From contig NC_084897.1 in assembly GCF_958979055.1 (NCBI RefSeq), positions 19,569,628 through 19,633,627 of the forward strand: a stretch of 64,000 nt of DNA. The letters run 5' to 3'. A model generated the notes under the pieces. It was given only the letters and a program-made list of their open reading frames with translations, had not been told where the DNA came from and searched no databases. This stretch comes from Alnus glutinosa. Taxonomy: Eukaryota; Streptophyta; Magnoliopsida; Fagales; Betulaceae. This document shows positions 1-10,449 of this stretch, piece after piece (positions within the stretch are counted from its first letter, which is position 1; every line of letters starts with the position of its first letter). The position numbers were made by a program, and so were the translations under genes.

Positions 1-1246
1 TAGATGCTATTTGAAAATACGAATTTTTTTACATTTTTAAATCGTAATTTTTTAAAAATGCATTTTCAAATGATACATTTTCTGAAATTAGACCGACCAA
101 ATTTCTTTGGGAATTTCAAAGAATCCTCGACCTTTGTACTTGACTCCATGGAACAAGGTACGACCTCTTATGCCTAACTTTTCATTGTGATTGACCTAAC
201 GGGTACGAATTAGCGTCCAGAAAATCATATAATACCAGCCCAACTAAGGTTAATTTGTTCTTTTTTTTCTTTTTTTTTTTTCTTTCTTGAGTATACATAT
301 TCAATTTATTATCATTGAAGCTTGATAAAATCTTATAATTGCACATTGTTGGAAGAATTTGACACAGGGCATTGGAGCCTGACACGACGGCTACACAAGA
401 AGAAAAACCAAACTTTCTATACTTGCACGTACATTATAAAAAACATTGTGGTTGATTAAGATTTTAAAAGAATTCCAAGATCCTTTTAAGTGAGCCAGCA
501 AAACAATGCATATATCTTGCTCTGCCTCCCACCAACATTCTATCAACTTTCAGATCCATGGATTTTGAAAGGAATAAACTTAGGCTCTAATTTGTTTCAG
601 CGTAAAAATATCAGAAAATTATTTTTCAAGATAACTTAGAATATTTCCTTCAGCAAACGGCTTATATGAGAACTTGGCAGGAGGTGGGATCGATCCCACC
701 ATTTTTGGGAAATATTTCTTCACTCCTAGGACTTTCCTTTAGCGCTTAATAATTTCAAGAGAAATGTTCCAAAAGAAATAGGCCGTTTGCAAAAGTTATA
801 GGCAACCTCACTCAATCGGTCAAACTTCTTTTTATTAGAAAACAAATTGGAAGGAAGCATAATTATGGACACCCGCGGTTGGATTGTGACAGGAATGAGA
901 TTCGTGTAGCTCCTTTAGGGTAAGAAAAACCACAAAAGCTTTTTTTCGGTAGGAGAGACCACAAGACTCACTAAGGCAGGAGAATATCACAATTCACAAA
1001 TATTTTCTCTGATTCTCATTAATCACACAACCGGTCTTTAAATAGATACTGACAAGACTCCTAATCAATCCTAACCCTAATTTAAAATGATATATTTCTA
1101 ATGAGATGGAATTATTGGCGGATCCTATCAAATTCCATCGAGTTTCGGAAACTGCAAAAGTTTGCAGAAGTTACACATTTCAATGAATAATCTGATTAGA
1201 GCTATGTCCAAAATTGTTCTCCTCCCGATTACTAGTATTCAACTTA

Positions 1247-1440
1247 GAGCATTCACAGTGGATTATGTAAAATTCACTGTAAATCTATAATAGATAAAAA
1301 AAAACACCAAAAACACACATTCATCGGCTTCACTACTCTTACGCTAGTTTAGGTTTCTCTTCCATTTGTGCACAGTGACTGTACACAAATGTTTTGTTAT
1401 TTTATTATTTCTTTCTCTCTCACTCTCTCACAATTTCTTT

Positions 1441-1480
<40 letters not shown>

Positions 1481-2129
1481 AGTTCGTCTTCTCCGGCCAC
1501 CCCTCTCAACGTGCCTTTCGTCTTCAGAATCAAAACTCACGGCGACAGCGATCAAGTTCCTGGTTGAAAAGGCCGGCTTGCCAGAAGGACCACCACCTTC
1601 GAATCGATCAACTTCAACGCGCGAAGCCTCGCTTCCCCAACCCAGCCCCACTGGCGATGACGATACAAGCCCAGCAAGCAAAGAAACTTGTGGCCAATTG
1701 GGATTTGGGAGGATGGGTACGGGTTGATGATTTTCCAGAAGCTTCTGAGTTTGGGCGTATGGGTTTGGGTTGCCAATCTTCCAGAGGTTTCTGGGTTTGG
1801 GTTGCTAATCTTCCGGAGTTTTCTGGTGGTCTAGTGCGATGGTAATAGTTGACGGTTGTCAAGTGCGGTGATGATGCCGTGATGGTTGCTGGTTGTGTGT
1901 AGAAGTGTCCGTGGGTCAGTGTGGTGTATAGAAGTTTCCGGTGATGATGTGTTTAATTTGGTATTTTTTGTGAAGATTTACTTTTAAAATTGATTATTTT
2001 AATAAAATAGAGAAGAAGTTTAGATAAGCTGATGGAGGAAGGTGTTGAAAAGTAGTTAACTAAACAAGTAAAAATGGGTTTTCGTTAGTTATTTTAGATA
2101 AAATTTTACGCAACCTGATGGGAATGCTC
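1247..2129. mobile_element. PIF/Harbinger-like non-autonomous element
   Basis: The ends form a terminal inverted repeat: the left end reads GAGCATTCACAGTGG, and the right end read on the other strand is GAGCATTCCCATCAGG. A 3-bp TTA duplication flanks it (1244-1246 and 2130-2132). Unit B has the uninterrupted site (CAACTTAGGGGCGG, TTA at 21508-21510). TTA duplication with a GAGCAT-type terminus is characteristic of plant PIF/Harbinger elements. The 883-bp interior carries a poly-C/CT tract and a GC-richer stretch (1490-1720), open on both strands but without a recognised domain. No transposase is seen. Confidence 0.82.
1441..1478. repeat. Poly-C plus CT microsatellite
   Basis: A run of C followed by about a dozen CT dinucleotides, inside the Harbinger-like element. 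Confidence 0.95.
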
Positions 2130-2698
2130 TTAGGGGTGGTTGCCAACCCTAACCACCACGTAGGGGGTGACACTGACCACCATATCTGACATAGAATTCT
2201 TAAGACAGTAATTTTTTCCATCTCATTAAATAGCCTTCATTATATATGCTTTCTTGAGACCTTACTTACCCTTCAAAAATTCTGCAGTTCCTTTTCAACC
2301 AAGTATGAAATATTCCTGTTGAGCTGGGCTCTTTTGCAGAAAATATAGTCCGACTGCAGTTAGCTTTGAGAGTAGTCTATGTATATATACGAGGAAGCAT
2401 AAGTTACTTTCGGCTAAAAAGAAAAGATTGATTCTATTTGCAATGGTAAAGCACTGTCTAACAGTGTGACCTTGATAGAAATTCCATCGATCCTTCTGTA
2501 CCAAGGTAAATGCATGGCATGCATGCACATTTTACTATGGTTGTGATAACATGGCCGGGACATTTCAAAGGGAAGGGTCTAGCTTTCACTGGCAGCTTGA
2601 GGAAGAGTAGGTGAAAAGTGTTAGATTGATTGGAGGATAGCTACATGCATGCTTCTAGCCAAAGCAATTCTCTCCATAAACCCCCATACACCCTCGGC

Positions 2699-2707
2699 TT
2701 ATATAAG
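2699..2707 (+). promoter_or_regulatory. TATA box of CYSTM-like gene A
   Basis: TTATATAAG, 155 bases before the gene A start codon. The same box and surrounding sequence (GGCTTATATAAGTCCGGATC) recur before gene B, and a close version occurs before gene C. Upstream lies a conserved CATGCATG (RY-type) motif at about 2645-2652. The predicted transcription start is near 2735. Confidence 0.7.
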
Positions 2708-2747
2708 TCCGGATCCCCAAAGAGCCAGTAGAAACTTTTGTTATTGC

Positions 2748-2783
2748 ATGTTGGACGTGTATATTGTGCAAGACGAACTCTAA
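2748..2783 (+). promoter_or_regulatory. Upstream ORF in gene A leader
   Basis: An ATG downstream of the TATA box opens an 11-codon reading frame (MLDVYIVQDEL) ending in TAA before the GAGA tract. The paralog leader at 22125-22160 has the same frame with two changes (MLDVYILQDKL). A second short upstream frame starts at 2821 and stops at 2857-2859, just before the main start. Such upstream frames usually lower translation of the main ORF; that effect is inferred here. Confidence 0.5.
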
Positions 2784-2861
2784 GGTGGTCGGAGAGAGAG
2801 AGCACATTGTTTTGGCGGGGATGGTGGTGGCCGGTGATCGAAGAGAGCTAGCTAGCTAGTG

Positions 2862-3235
2862 ATGCGCTCGGGAGGTCCAGGAGAACCGCCCGGACCGGGT
2901 GGATGGGATCCACCTGGTCCTGCTGCACCAGGACGTTTCTTCTGCAAGATTGGTTCTTGGTATGTAAATTTACTATCAAATTTTTGTAAGTTTTATAATT
3001 ATTTTACTAATCCTTATTTAATTGATGACATTGATTTGGTTGTTTGCATGGCTGTAGCCTAAACTTCTTATGCTGCTGCTGGTTCCTAAAAGATTGCTTT
3101 GGAGGTCCATTGGGCCCACCTGAGCCTCCCCGACGACCTGATCCACCGGAATCACCTCCCCGCTGTGTCGCTGCTGCCAGCACATCTGGTCGTTGGCCCG
3201 CCAATGAGGCGACAATATGTGCCCCGTCTAGATAG
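2862..3235 (+). CDS. CYSTM-like Gly/Pro-rich cysteine-cluster peptide, paralog A
   Basis: Two exons, 2862-2959 and 3058-3235, encode 91 residues. Exon 1 is Gly/Pro-rich and ends ...FFCKIGS. The TG|C codon of the first core cysteine is split by a 98-bp GT-AG intron. Exon 2 opens with the core LNFLCCCWFLKDCFGG. The core matches the CYSTM pattern (CLxxLCCCxxLxxC), a short palmitoylation-prone segment that places family members at membranes in stress responses; that role is inherited from the family, not shown here. The tail begins GPLGPPEPPRRPDPP, then degenerates into a 30-residue non-repetitive end, unlike the clean GPP tail of the paralog at 40786. The start ATG is fixed by homology with the other paralogs; the in-frame triplet before it is a stop-containing leader. 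TATA and GAGA-rich leader are conserved. It may be active or in early decay. Confidence 0.75.
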
Positions 3236-3750
3236 CCTGCCGGTATTTTCTCACCCTGAAGAATTGCTTTAATTTCTGATAGTTCCCACCATACAAATAC
3301 TACGTGCTACTGCGCGCTATTTAAATTTACATCTATGTAATATGTATTATGTAAAAATAATGACAGCTTAATTTGGAGCAAATGGGGACTTGTAATCTTG
3401 AAAGACATTGATCCCTGGTTTTTGTTTGCCAGTTAAATGTCTCTTTATCGATGGATGCATGTTTTTGACATTTGTATGAATTGACTTGATCACAACCGTC
3501 CGACCCATCAGTACCCATGGATCTGATTTTGTGATGCTATTTATCCAATTCCATTGGATTCTTTAATTTGAGTTTATTGTTGTTTACAAATTAATATTGG
3601 CATTAATTTTACCAATGACGGGTTTTGGAAAGCCTTGTGACAATTATTTACATATGTGACGTCCCACATCGCTTGGGAATGAGGATGTGCTTATATGTAT
3701 AAATGCACCCTTTATGACACAACGCGTTTTAAAGCCGTGATGGCAATGAA

Positions 3751-3820
3751 CCTATCAGAACTCCGCAGTTAAGCGAGCTGCTGCGAGAGCAATCCCAGGA
3801 TGGGTGACCACCTGGGAAGT
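3751..3820 (+). other. 5S rRNA-like segment in left Cassandra LTR
   Basis: The stretch includes ATCAGAACTCCGCAGTTAAG and GGATGGGTGACCACCTGGGA. These match the internal promoter half (A box, intermediate element, C box) of plant 5S rRNA. It lacks the 5' third of a real 5S gene and sits inside an LTR, so it is a captured promoter-like module, not an rRNA gene. Confidence 0.9.
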
Positions 3821-4070
3821 CTGATATGGGGAGCCAAAAGCGGACAGTATTGTGTCATTGGGGGTGGATCGTTACAAATGGTATCAAAGCCATTGCCCAG
3901 CCTAAAATGGTGGGAGCGTGCACAAGCCCAATGAGGGACGCCAGCGGGGACACTGGGTCCAAAGAGGGAGTGATTGTGACGTCCCACATCGCCTGGGAAT
4001 GAAGATGTGCTTATATGTATAAATGCACCATTTATGACACAACGCGTTTTAAAGCCGTGATGACAATGAA

Positions 4071-4140
4071 CCTATCAGAACTCCGCAGTTAAACGAGCCG
4101 CTGCGAGAGCAATCCCAGGATGGATGACCTCTTGGGAAGT
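4071..4140 (+). other. 5S rRNA-like segment in right Cassandra LTR
   Basis: Second copy of the 5S-like module. It is slightly more diverged: the C-box region reads GGATGGATGACCTCTTGGGA. Confidence 0.88.
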
Positions 4141-4872
4141 CTGATATGGGGAGCCAAAAGCGGACAGTATTGTGTCATTGGGGGGTGGATCGTTACAACG
4201 TACGTTGTGCATATTGTAGTTTATTATTATTATTATTTTAAGTAAGAATTTATTAAAGAAAAACAAAAAGAATCCACCGGCAATCCGTCGAAAACAATAC
4301 GGTACATTGCCTGGATTTGTGAAGTTGACATGCATATTAATTTGTTGAAGTTTAGAAGGTCTAGGTTAATTTGTTGACATTTAAATTAATAGTAGGGACA
4401 ACTTAGTTAACATTTACAGGCGAGTAAATTAAGGATATATTAGGATCCTCTACAATTTCAAATAAATTTTAAATTATCAAATTATGTGAATTTAGACATT
4501 TTTTACATCAAACTATGTGAAAAATGTTACATATTAAAGATATGAAACCAACTTGGGATCCCTTTTAGTTGGCACCTTAAAAACTGGTTTGAACAATCTT
4601 GGGGGAAGACAACTCATGGGCCCGTTTGTGCTTTACCTTATGGCACATATGTGTGTTTCATTTACAACAATGGTTGGTTTTATTTGTAACTGTTGCATAC
4701 TCTATAAGTTCATCATTAATATGTACATTTTTGTTTTTCTAAGCAAGGATTTAGAAGTGAAAAAAAATTACAAATGCCATCTTTCATGGGGACACAGAGA
4801 AAGCTCAGCAATAATAATGCAATGGGCAATGACCACCACCCAGATCCAAGAGGGGAGAGAGATAGTCAGGAG

Positions 4873-5535
<663 letters not shown>

Positions 5536-5851
5536 CATCGGACAGTGGGTATGTATGTATGCCTTTGGGTTGGTTTTGAATAACTCAAAGTTGTTCTTTT
5601 TAATATATCTTTATACTCTTTCCTTTCCCCCTCTCTGTTTTTGGCCTTTTCATCAAACATGGTTACATTAGAAGATAAAGAAATTGAGAAAAAAGGTATA
5701 AAAATAAGTAGAAAAGAGAATGGAAGTTCAACCCAAATGGCATAAATATATTAGTTGTTTCAATAGAAACCATGTTCCAATTTAAGGAAAGAAAACAAAG
5801 AGTAAACAAGCTGGCAGGTTTGTTTCGAATCAAATTCTAGTTTCAAACTGC

Positions 5852-6372
5852 CACTACAAAAAATTTAGCAAATCACCATTTGCAATTCACCACGTGTACG
5901 GAGGCTGTACACGTGGCGAACAGTTTGCCACATGTTCGGGGCGTGGTAGATCCGGTTGTAGCGAATTGTACAATTCGCCATGTGTATCTGAATACACGTG
6001 GCCACTGTGCCACGTGTATATCAATACTGGCATGTGGCCACATATGGCCATGTGCTAGTATTACACGTGGCTATTTGGCCACGTAAATTAATGCATGTGG
6101 CCATACGGACACGTGTAGTAAATACTCGTGGCCGATTGGACACGTGTAATAATACACGTGGCCAATTGGATACGTGTATTTACTACAAGTGTCTATATGG
6201 CCGCGTGGATTTAATACACGTGGCCATGTGGACACGTGTAATCACTCCACACGGCCACTTGTTTTGCTTTTACAAATAGCCACGTTGTCATCAAGACTCA
6301 TGGCTATTTGGCCGCGTGTCTACAGTAACCAGTACTGTAGACACACGGCGAATTGCGGGATTTTTTGTAGTG
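5852..6372. mobile_element. CACTA-type MITE with G-box-bearing repeats
   Basis: The ends are CACTACAAAAAATTT and ATTTTTTGTAGTG, an inverted CACTA terminus. A 3-bp TGC duplication flanks it (5849-5851 and 6373-6375), as expected for CACTA/CMC transposons. The 521-bp interior is a series of short imperfect inverted units of the form ACACGTGGCCATATGGCCA, with about ten exact CACGTG hexamers. No transposase is present. CACTA transposases bind subterminal repeats, so the array is probably the transposase-binding zone filling the whole element. Confidence 0.88.
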
Positions 6373-6375
6373 TGC

Positions 6376-8060
6376 TACATAATTCCTGGTGTCAGACACA
6401 GAGAAAGTAAATTTTTATTTTATCTATTGAATCTACCTATTGTTAATGTAATACAACTATTGAAAATTAACTGCAAGTCTTACATGGCTTGCTCAATCTA
6501 TCATGGATAACAGTATTTTCATCTCACTGAGGTATAATTAGGCAGTAGAATACGTATGGTGGCAGGGGAGTTCTTACAAATTTGGCAACTGAGTCAACAT
6601 TGAACTTAGATCTGAAGTACTGAAAAATATTTTCTCAAGGTGTTCAGAGCTAGTTTATCAGAGACTATGTATTTGCTGTCTGATCAACGAGATGAAGATA
6701 GAAGTTCCACCAAAAAATTTAATAAACGAAAGATATGCACGCGTGGGAAATTTGTCTTCGATTTTAATTCTGCTACAGGTTTGGCTGCCGTAGAATCATG
6801 AAACAGGGAAGAATGTAGGACTATAAATGAACCGAGCTGTTCATAAATAGCTTGACCTTGGCTCATATAATCTCAACTCAATTCGGTTTATTTAATAAAC
6901 AAGTCGAACTCGAACAATAATTACTGCTCAAACATTTACAATAGCAAAATACTAACATCATACATGACTAAAATATGTTAGTTTGTACAAATACACTAAA
7001 ATAATATGGATGTACATATTCATGTGTAATACATATGTATATGTATGTATATAATAACATGATACTGCTATATTAACACACATACACACGCATGCAAATG
7101 TTGTAGAATGATATATAATAGTAATTTATGTAAATTTTATAGTGTTCACCTGTTCGGCTTAGCAATTTTATGGCGTAGAATTCTTGTTAATTTTTCATTA
7201 TAAAAAAAATGGAATCTAATGTGAGCTCTAGCTAAACGAGCCGAGCTCGAACTTGATTGATTTCTATTGAGCCGAGGTCAAACACGTTCCTAAACCTCGA
7301 TTCAAGCTTGAGCCGAGTTTGAGCCTATGTTTTACGAGCTGAGTTTGAATAGACAGTACCCGGCTCAATTACATCCCTAGAAGAATGTCTAAAAACTTCA
7401 CATACCCAAGTATTTCTTCATTCATTTAGTGTTGTTTGGTGCAACTTTTAGCGTCATCTCATTAATCAAGTAATAGACATATTTGAAGTCATAAGTGAAG
7501 TATTCATGAACATTTTTGAATGGCTTCCCATTAGCTGCACTCAGTTGAGGCAGTGTTGGCTGTGTTACCATAAGTTATAAACTTTGGAACAGTACGTCTT
7601 TACAACTATTATGTTACAAATTTCTTGCTTAAATAACTACTGAATATTTATGTTAGTGATTGGCAGAGTGAATAAATCTATTGCTTTTCTAGTTAGCGAT
7701 TGGAAAATTTGTAAAAATTCACGAGTTAAATTTCACGAGTTCCTTATTATTATTAGGGCTAATTTCACTTAATCCTCATGAATTTTTACAAATTTTCCAA
7801 TGCTCCCCCTAAAGTTCAATTTCTCTTAATTTAGTGTATTCATTTTTTAATTATTTATAATGTCACCCATCCGTTCTAACTTAGAGATGTCAAAATTTGA
7901 GTAGGGTCAAGTGAAGTTTTGCCTTATTATTATTAGTTTATTTTTTAACATGCAATAGTATATATATTTGACAAACCTTTTGCACTCCAACTTCCAGTGA
8001 GGGCTCGCAATTTGGTAAATGCTCCAGAAACTAGGTCTGACGATGCGGATACTCTTGGGT
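6376..8060. other. Unassigned spacer with hAT-like end
   Basis: No gene is recognised. Positions 6830-7379 contain GAGCCGAGCTCGAACTT-type motifs and end ...CAATTACATCCCTA, which is the complement of a TAGGGATGTAAT hAT terminus. It is therefore a remnant of the same family as the element at 24519. The rest is AT-rich with no domain or clear inverted repeat. Confidence 0.5.
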
Positions 8061-8065
8061 TGGCA

Positions 8066-8495
8066 TGTAAGATATTATTCCCTTATGTGGCATTTATATC
8101 ACATTTACGGTGTTTGCTATGTTTATTTTTTTTTTTTAATAAATATATACGGTATTATGATTATTTCTATTAATTTAGATTACCGTAAATATGGAATCAG
8201 TTAATTGATTTTAAAAATCAATTAACAATATTGTTTCCTTGATGGAAGGAAACAATACGGTGTTTACCATTTGAGGGTCCCTAATCTAGCCTATAAATAG
8301 AGTGCATGTGTACACCATCAGTACAGCCATCAAGCAATAGGCATAGGTTAGAAGACACCTCATAATTTTGTTCTTAGAAGTTCTGGAGGAGTGCTTGAGC
8401 AACAATGGCCGGAGGTATGCCTAAAACTGTTCTATTTAATTTTCCGCTGCGCATGTTAGGTTAAAGAAATAATTGTTATTTAATTATTTCTAACA
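8066..8495 (+). repeat. 5' LTR of copia element
   Basis: TG...CA bounded, 430 bp, followed two bases later by the primer-binding site. A TATA-like CCTATAAATAGAG lies near 8290. Confidence 0.92.
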
Positions 8496-8497
8496 TG

Positions 8498-8510
8498 TGG
8501 TATCAGAGCC
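8498..8510 (+). other. Primer-binding site (initiator Met-tRNA)
   Basis: TGGTATCAGAGCC, the standard copia complement to the 3' end of initiator tRNA-Met. Confidence 0.92.
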
Positions 8511-9182
8511 ATCCTCTGTGCTATTTTGCTTAGCGTATAATTTTACTATGCGTTATCAATATTGAATCAAGTATTTTTTATTGGTTATCAATATTGAATC
8601 AAGTATATTCTATTTGGTATTGTTCACTTCTGTTTGTCAATATTGTTTGAGCAATATTTCATCTTTTGTGACATGATAGAAACGCATTAGCGATTATTTT
8701 GTGAATATTTGTTGTTCACGTACTGTTTGTGAAAACCCATAAATTTGATATAACTATTTTTTGTTTTATCACTATTCTGTGTATTGTGATATACTGCCTA
8801 ATTTTGAGTTGTTGTAATCTTGATATGGGTATTTTCATAAAGGGATGACGGCTAGGGTTCCATTTTTAGGGTTTTCAACCCATCTGAAACATTACGGGTC
8901 GGGTTGGTTGGTGACTGGGTAGGGTTTCGACCCATTAAAGTTTTTGGGTTGGATATATTTTTCGGGTAGGGTTTTTTAAAACCCATGCAATTTTGGGCCA
9001 TTTAAGTGGGCTGACCTAGTTTGGGCCAGCACTATACATAGACCCAGAGGCCTGACCCGATTAAGTGGGTTGACCCAATTGCCCAAATACAGTAGCCCAT
9101 TTGGAGTCTTGTGACCCAGAAGCCCAACCCAATATAGTAGCCCATTACAGTAGCATTTAAATAAAATAAAAGATTTAGCTCA

Positions 9183-9255
9183 TATGGGGTTCGAACTTGG
9201 GACCTTCATGTCCATAAAGTGACAAGCTTCAAACCATTGAGCTAAGCCTGGTTTT
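9183..9255 (-). repeat. tRNA-like / SINE-like fragment
   Basis: On the minus strand the stretch contains TTAGCTCAATGG (pol III A-box type) and AAGTTCGAACCCC (B-box type) about 45 bases apart, followed by TTTTATTTTATTT. It looks like a tRNA-derived SINE body inserted into the copia leader. No clear target duplication was found, and it is too divergent to be a functional tRNA. Confidence 0.45.
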
Positions 9256-9639
9256 ATGCTTTCACATTAAGGTTTTATTCCCTTTATTATTTACAGTACT
9301 GTGTATTAAAATTATTGTCTATTTAATACATGAATTGAGGAATATATTTTTAATTGTTGAATTTATATTGTTTAAATATAAATTGCTTGATGCCTAGACC
9401 TAAGAATAATTAACAATACCATATATACTGGTGTGTTTACAGTAATATCTAAGAATGCAATGTCGGGGAAAGTTCTGGCAAGGAAAGTCTTGGGATTTAA
9501 GTGTGTCCGGTGTGACCCCCCTCACTTTCCTGGGAGCTCATCTGCTTGCACCTTGGAAAATGCTGTTTACCCTATTTAAGTATTGGTTTGTTATATTCCT
9601 GGGGCTATTAAGGAGGCATCTATAAAGTTGTTAGATGTT

Positions 9640-9915
9640 AATGAAGTAGCAATTATCATGATAATTTTGGGAGAGCCACAGCATCCCAATTTTGAATGAC
9701 AATTGCATCAAGATTACACACACATAATTATCATAATAATTATGGGAGAGCCAAAGCATCCTATTTTTATATGATAATTACATCAGGATCACACGCATAA
9801 ACCTCATAAAGATTTATTAGATGTTCATGAATTACAGCGTGATTATTATGATTTTGGGAGAGCCAAAGCATCCTAATTTTGTAATAATTGCATAAGGATC
9901 GTACACATGAACTTC
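9640..9915 (+). repeat. Three degenerate ~100-bp repeats in copia leader
   Basis: The phrase GGGAGAGCCAAAGCATCC (with variants) recurs near 9670, 9750 and 9858, each time followed by a degenerate AATTGCATCAGGATCACAC. The repeats lie between the primer site and the gag remnant. Confidence 0.7.
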
Positions 9916-10449
9916 ATATAGAAAAATTAACATCGTATTGTAATTAACTCATAAATTTAATTACCTATCCCCAAAGGGAAGTTTTTATTTTTATGACTTA
10001 ATTAGAATGAGATAACAAATTTAGTATTAAAAGTAAAATTTCTTTCGGTTGCCCAAAGGTACGAAGAATTTTATTTATTAATATTTAAATTTATTAGTCT
10101 TATCAATAAAGAGTAAATTTCATGTGTGATGCAACCTTTGCCCAAAGGTAGGTTGAAATTTACTATTTAAATTGGCATTGGCTAATTTAAAATAAAGTTA
10201 CTTCATAGCATTAAAGTATTTTTTATTTTTTATATTCTTGGTCATTGCAGCTATTCGTATTACTCTACTTTTGGTAGTTTTATATTCCAATACTTTAAGG
10301 TAATATTTTTTCTGACTGAAAAATATTAATATGCTTTTTTATTTGGGGTGTTAAAAATTTTGGTGCTCCTTGTGGACAAACCACCTACTCCCGCGGAATT
10401 AAGTACGCCACGTGAGATTATTAAGCATGAACGGTGGGAGTGATTTAAT

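Larger units (their letters stand above)
3655..4197. mobile_element. Complete Cassandra TRIM retrotransposon
   Basis: Two LTRs (3655-3876 and 3975-4197, about 222 bp) start TGTGACGTCCCACATCG and end GTTACA. They flank an interior of only 98 bp with a primer-binding site TGGTATCAAAGCC (3879-3891) and a purine-rich tract AAAGAGGGAGTGAT before the right LTR. Each LTR holds a 5S-rRNA-like segment, the hallmark of Cassandra. A 5-bp target duplication is present as ACATA (3650-3654) and ACGTA (4198-4202), one base apart. Unit B carries the empty site near 23058-23070 (ATGTACGTACGTTG). The LTRs differ at about nine positions by eye, so the insertion is not very recent. It has no coding capacity and depends on another element's proteins. 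Confidence 0.95.

Noticed and set aside
3751..3820. A functional 5S rRNA gene
   Set aside because: Only the promoter half of 5S is present and it lies inside both Cassandra LTRs, so it is a captured module.
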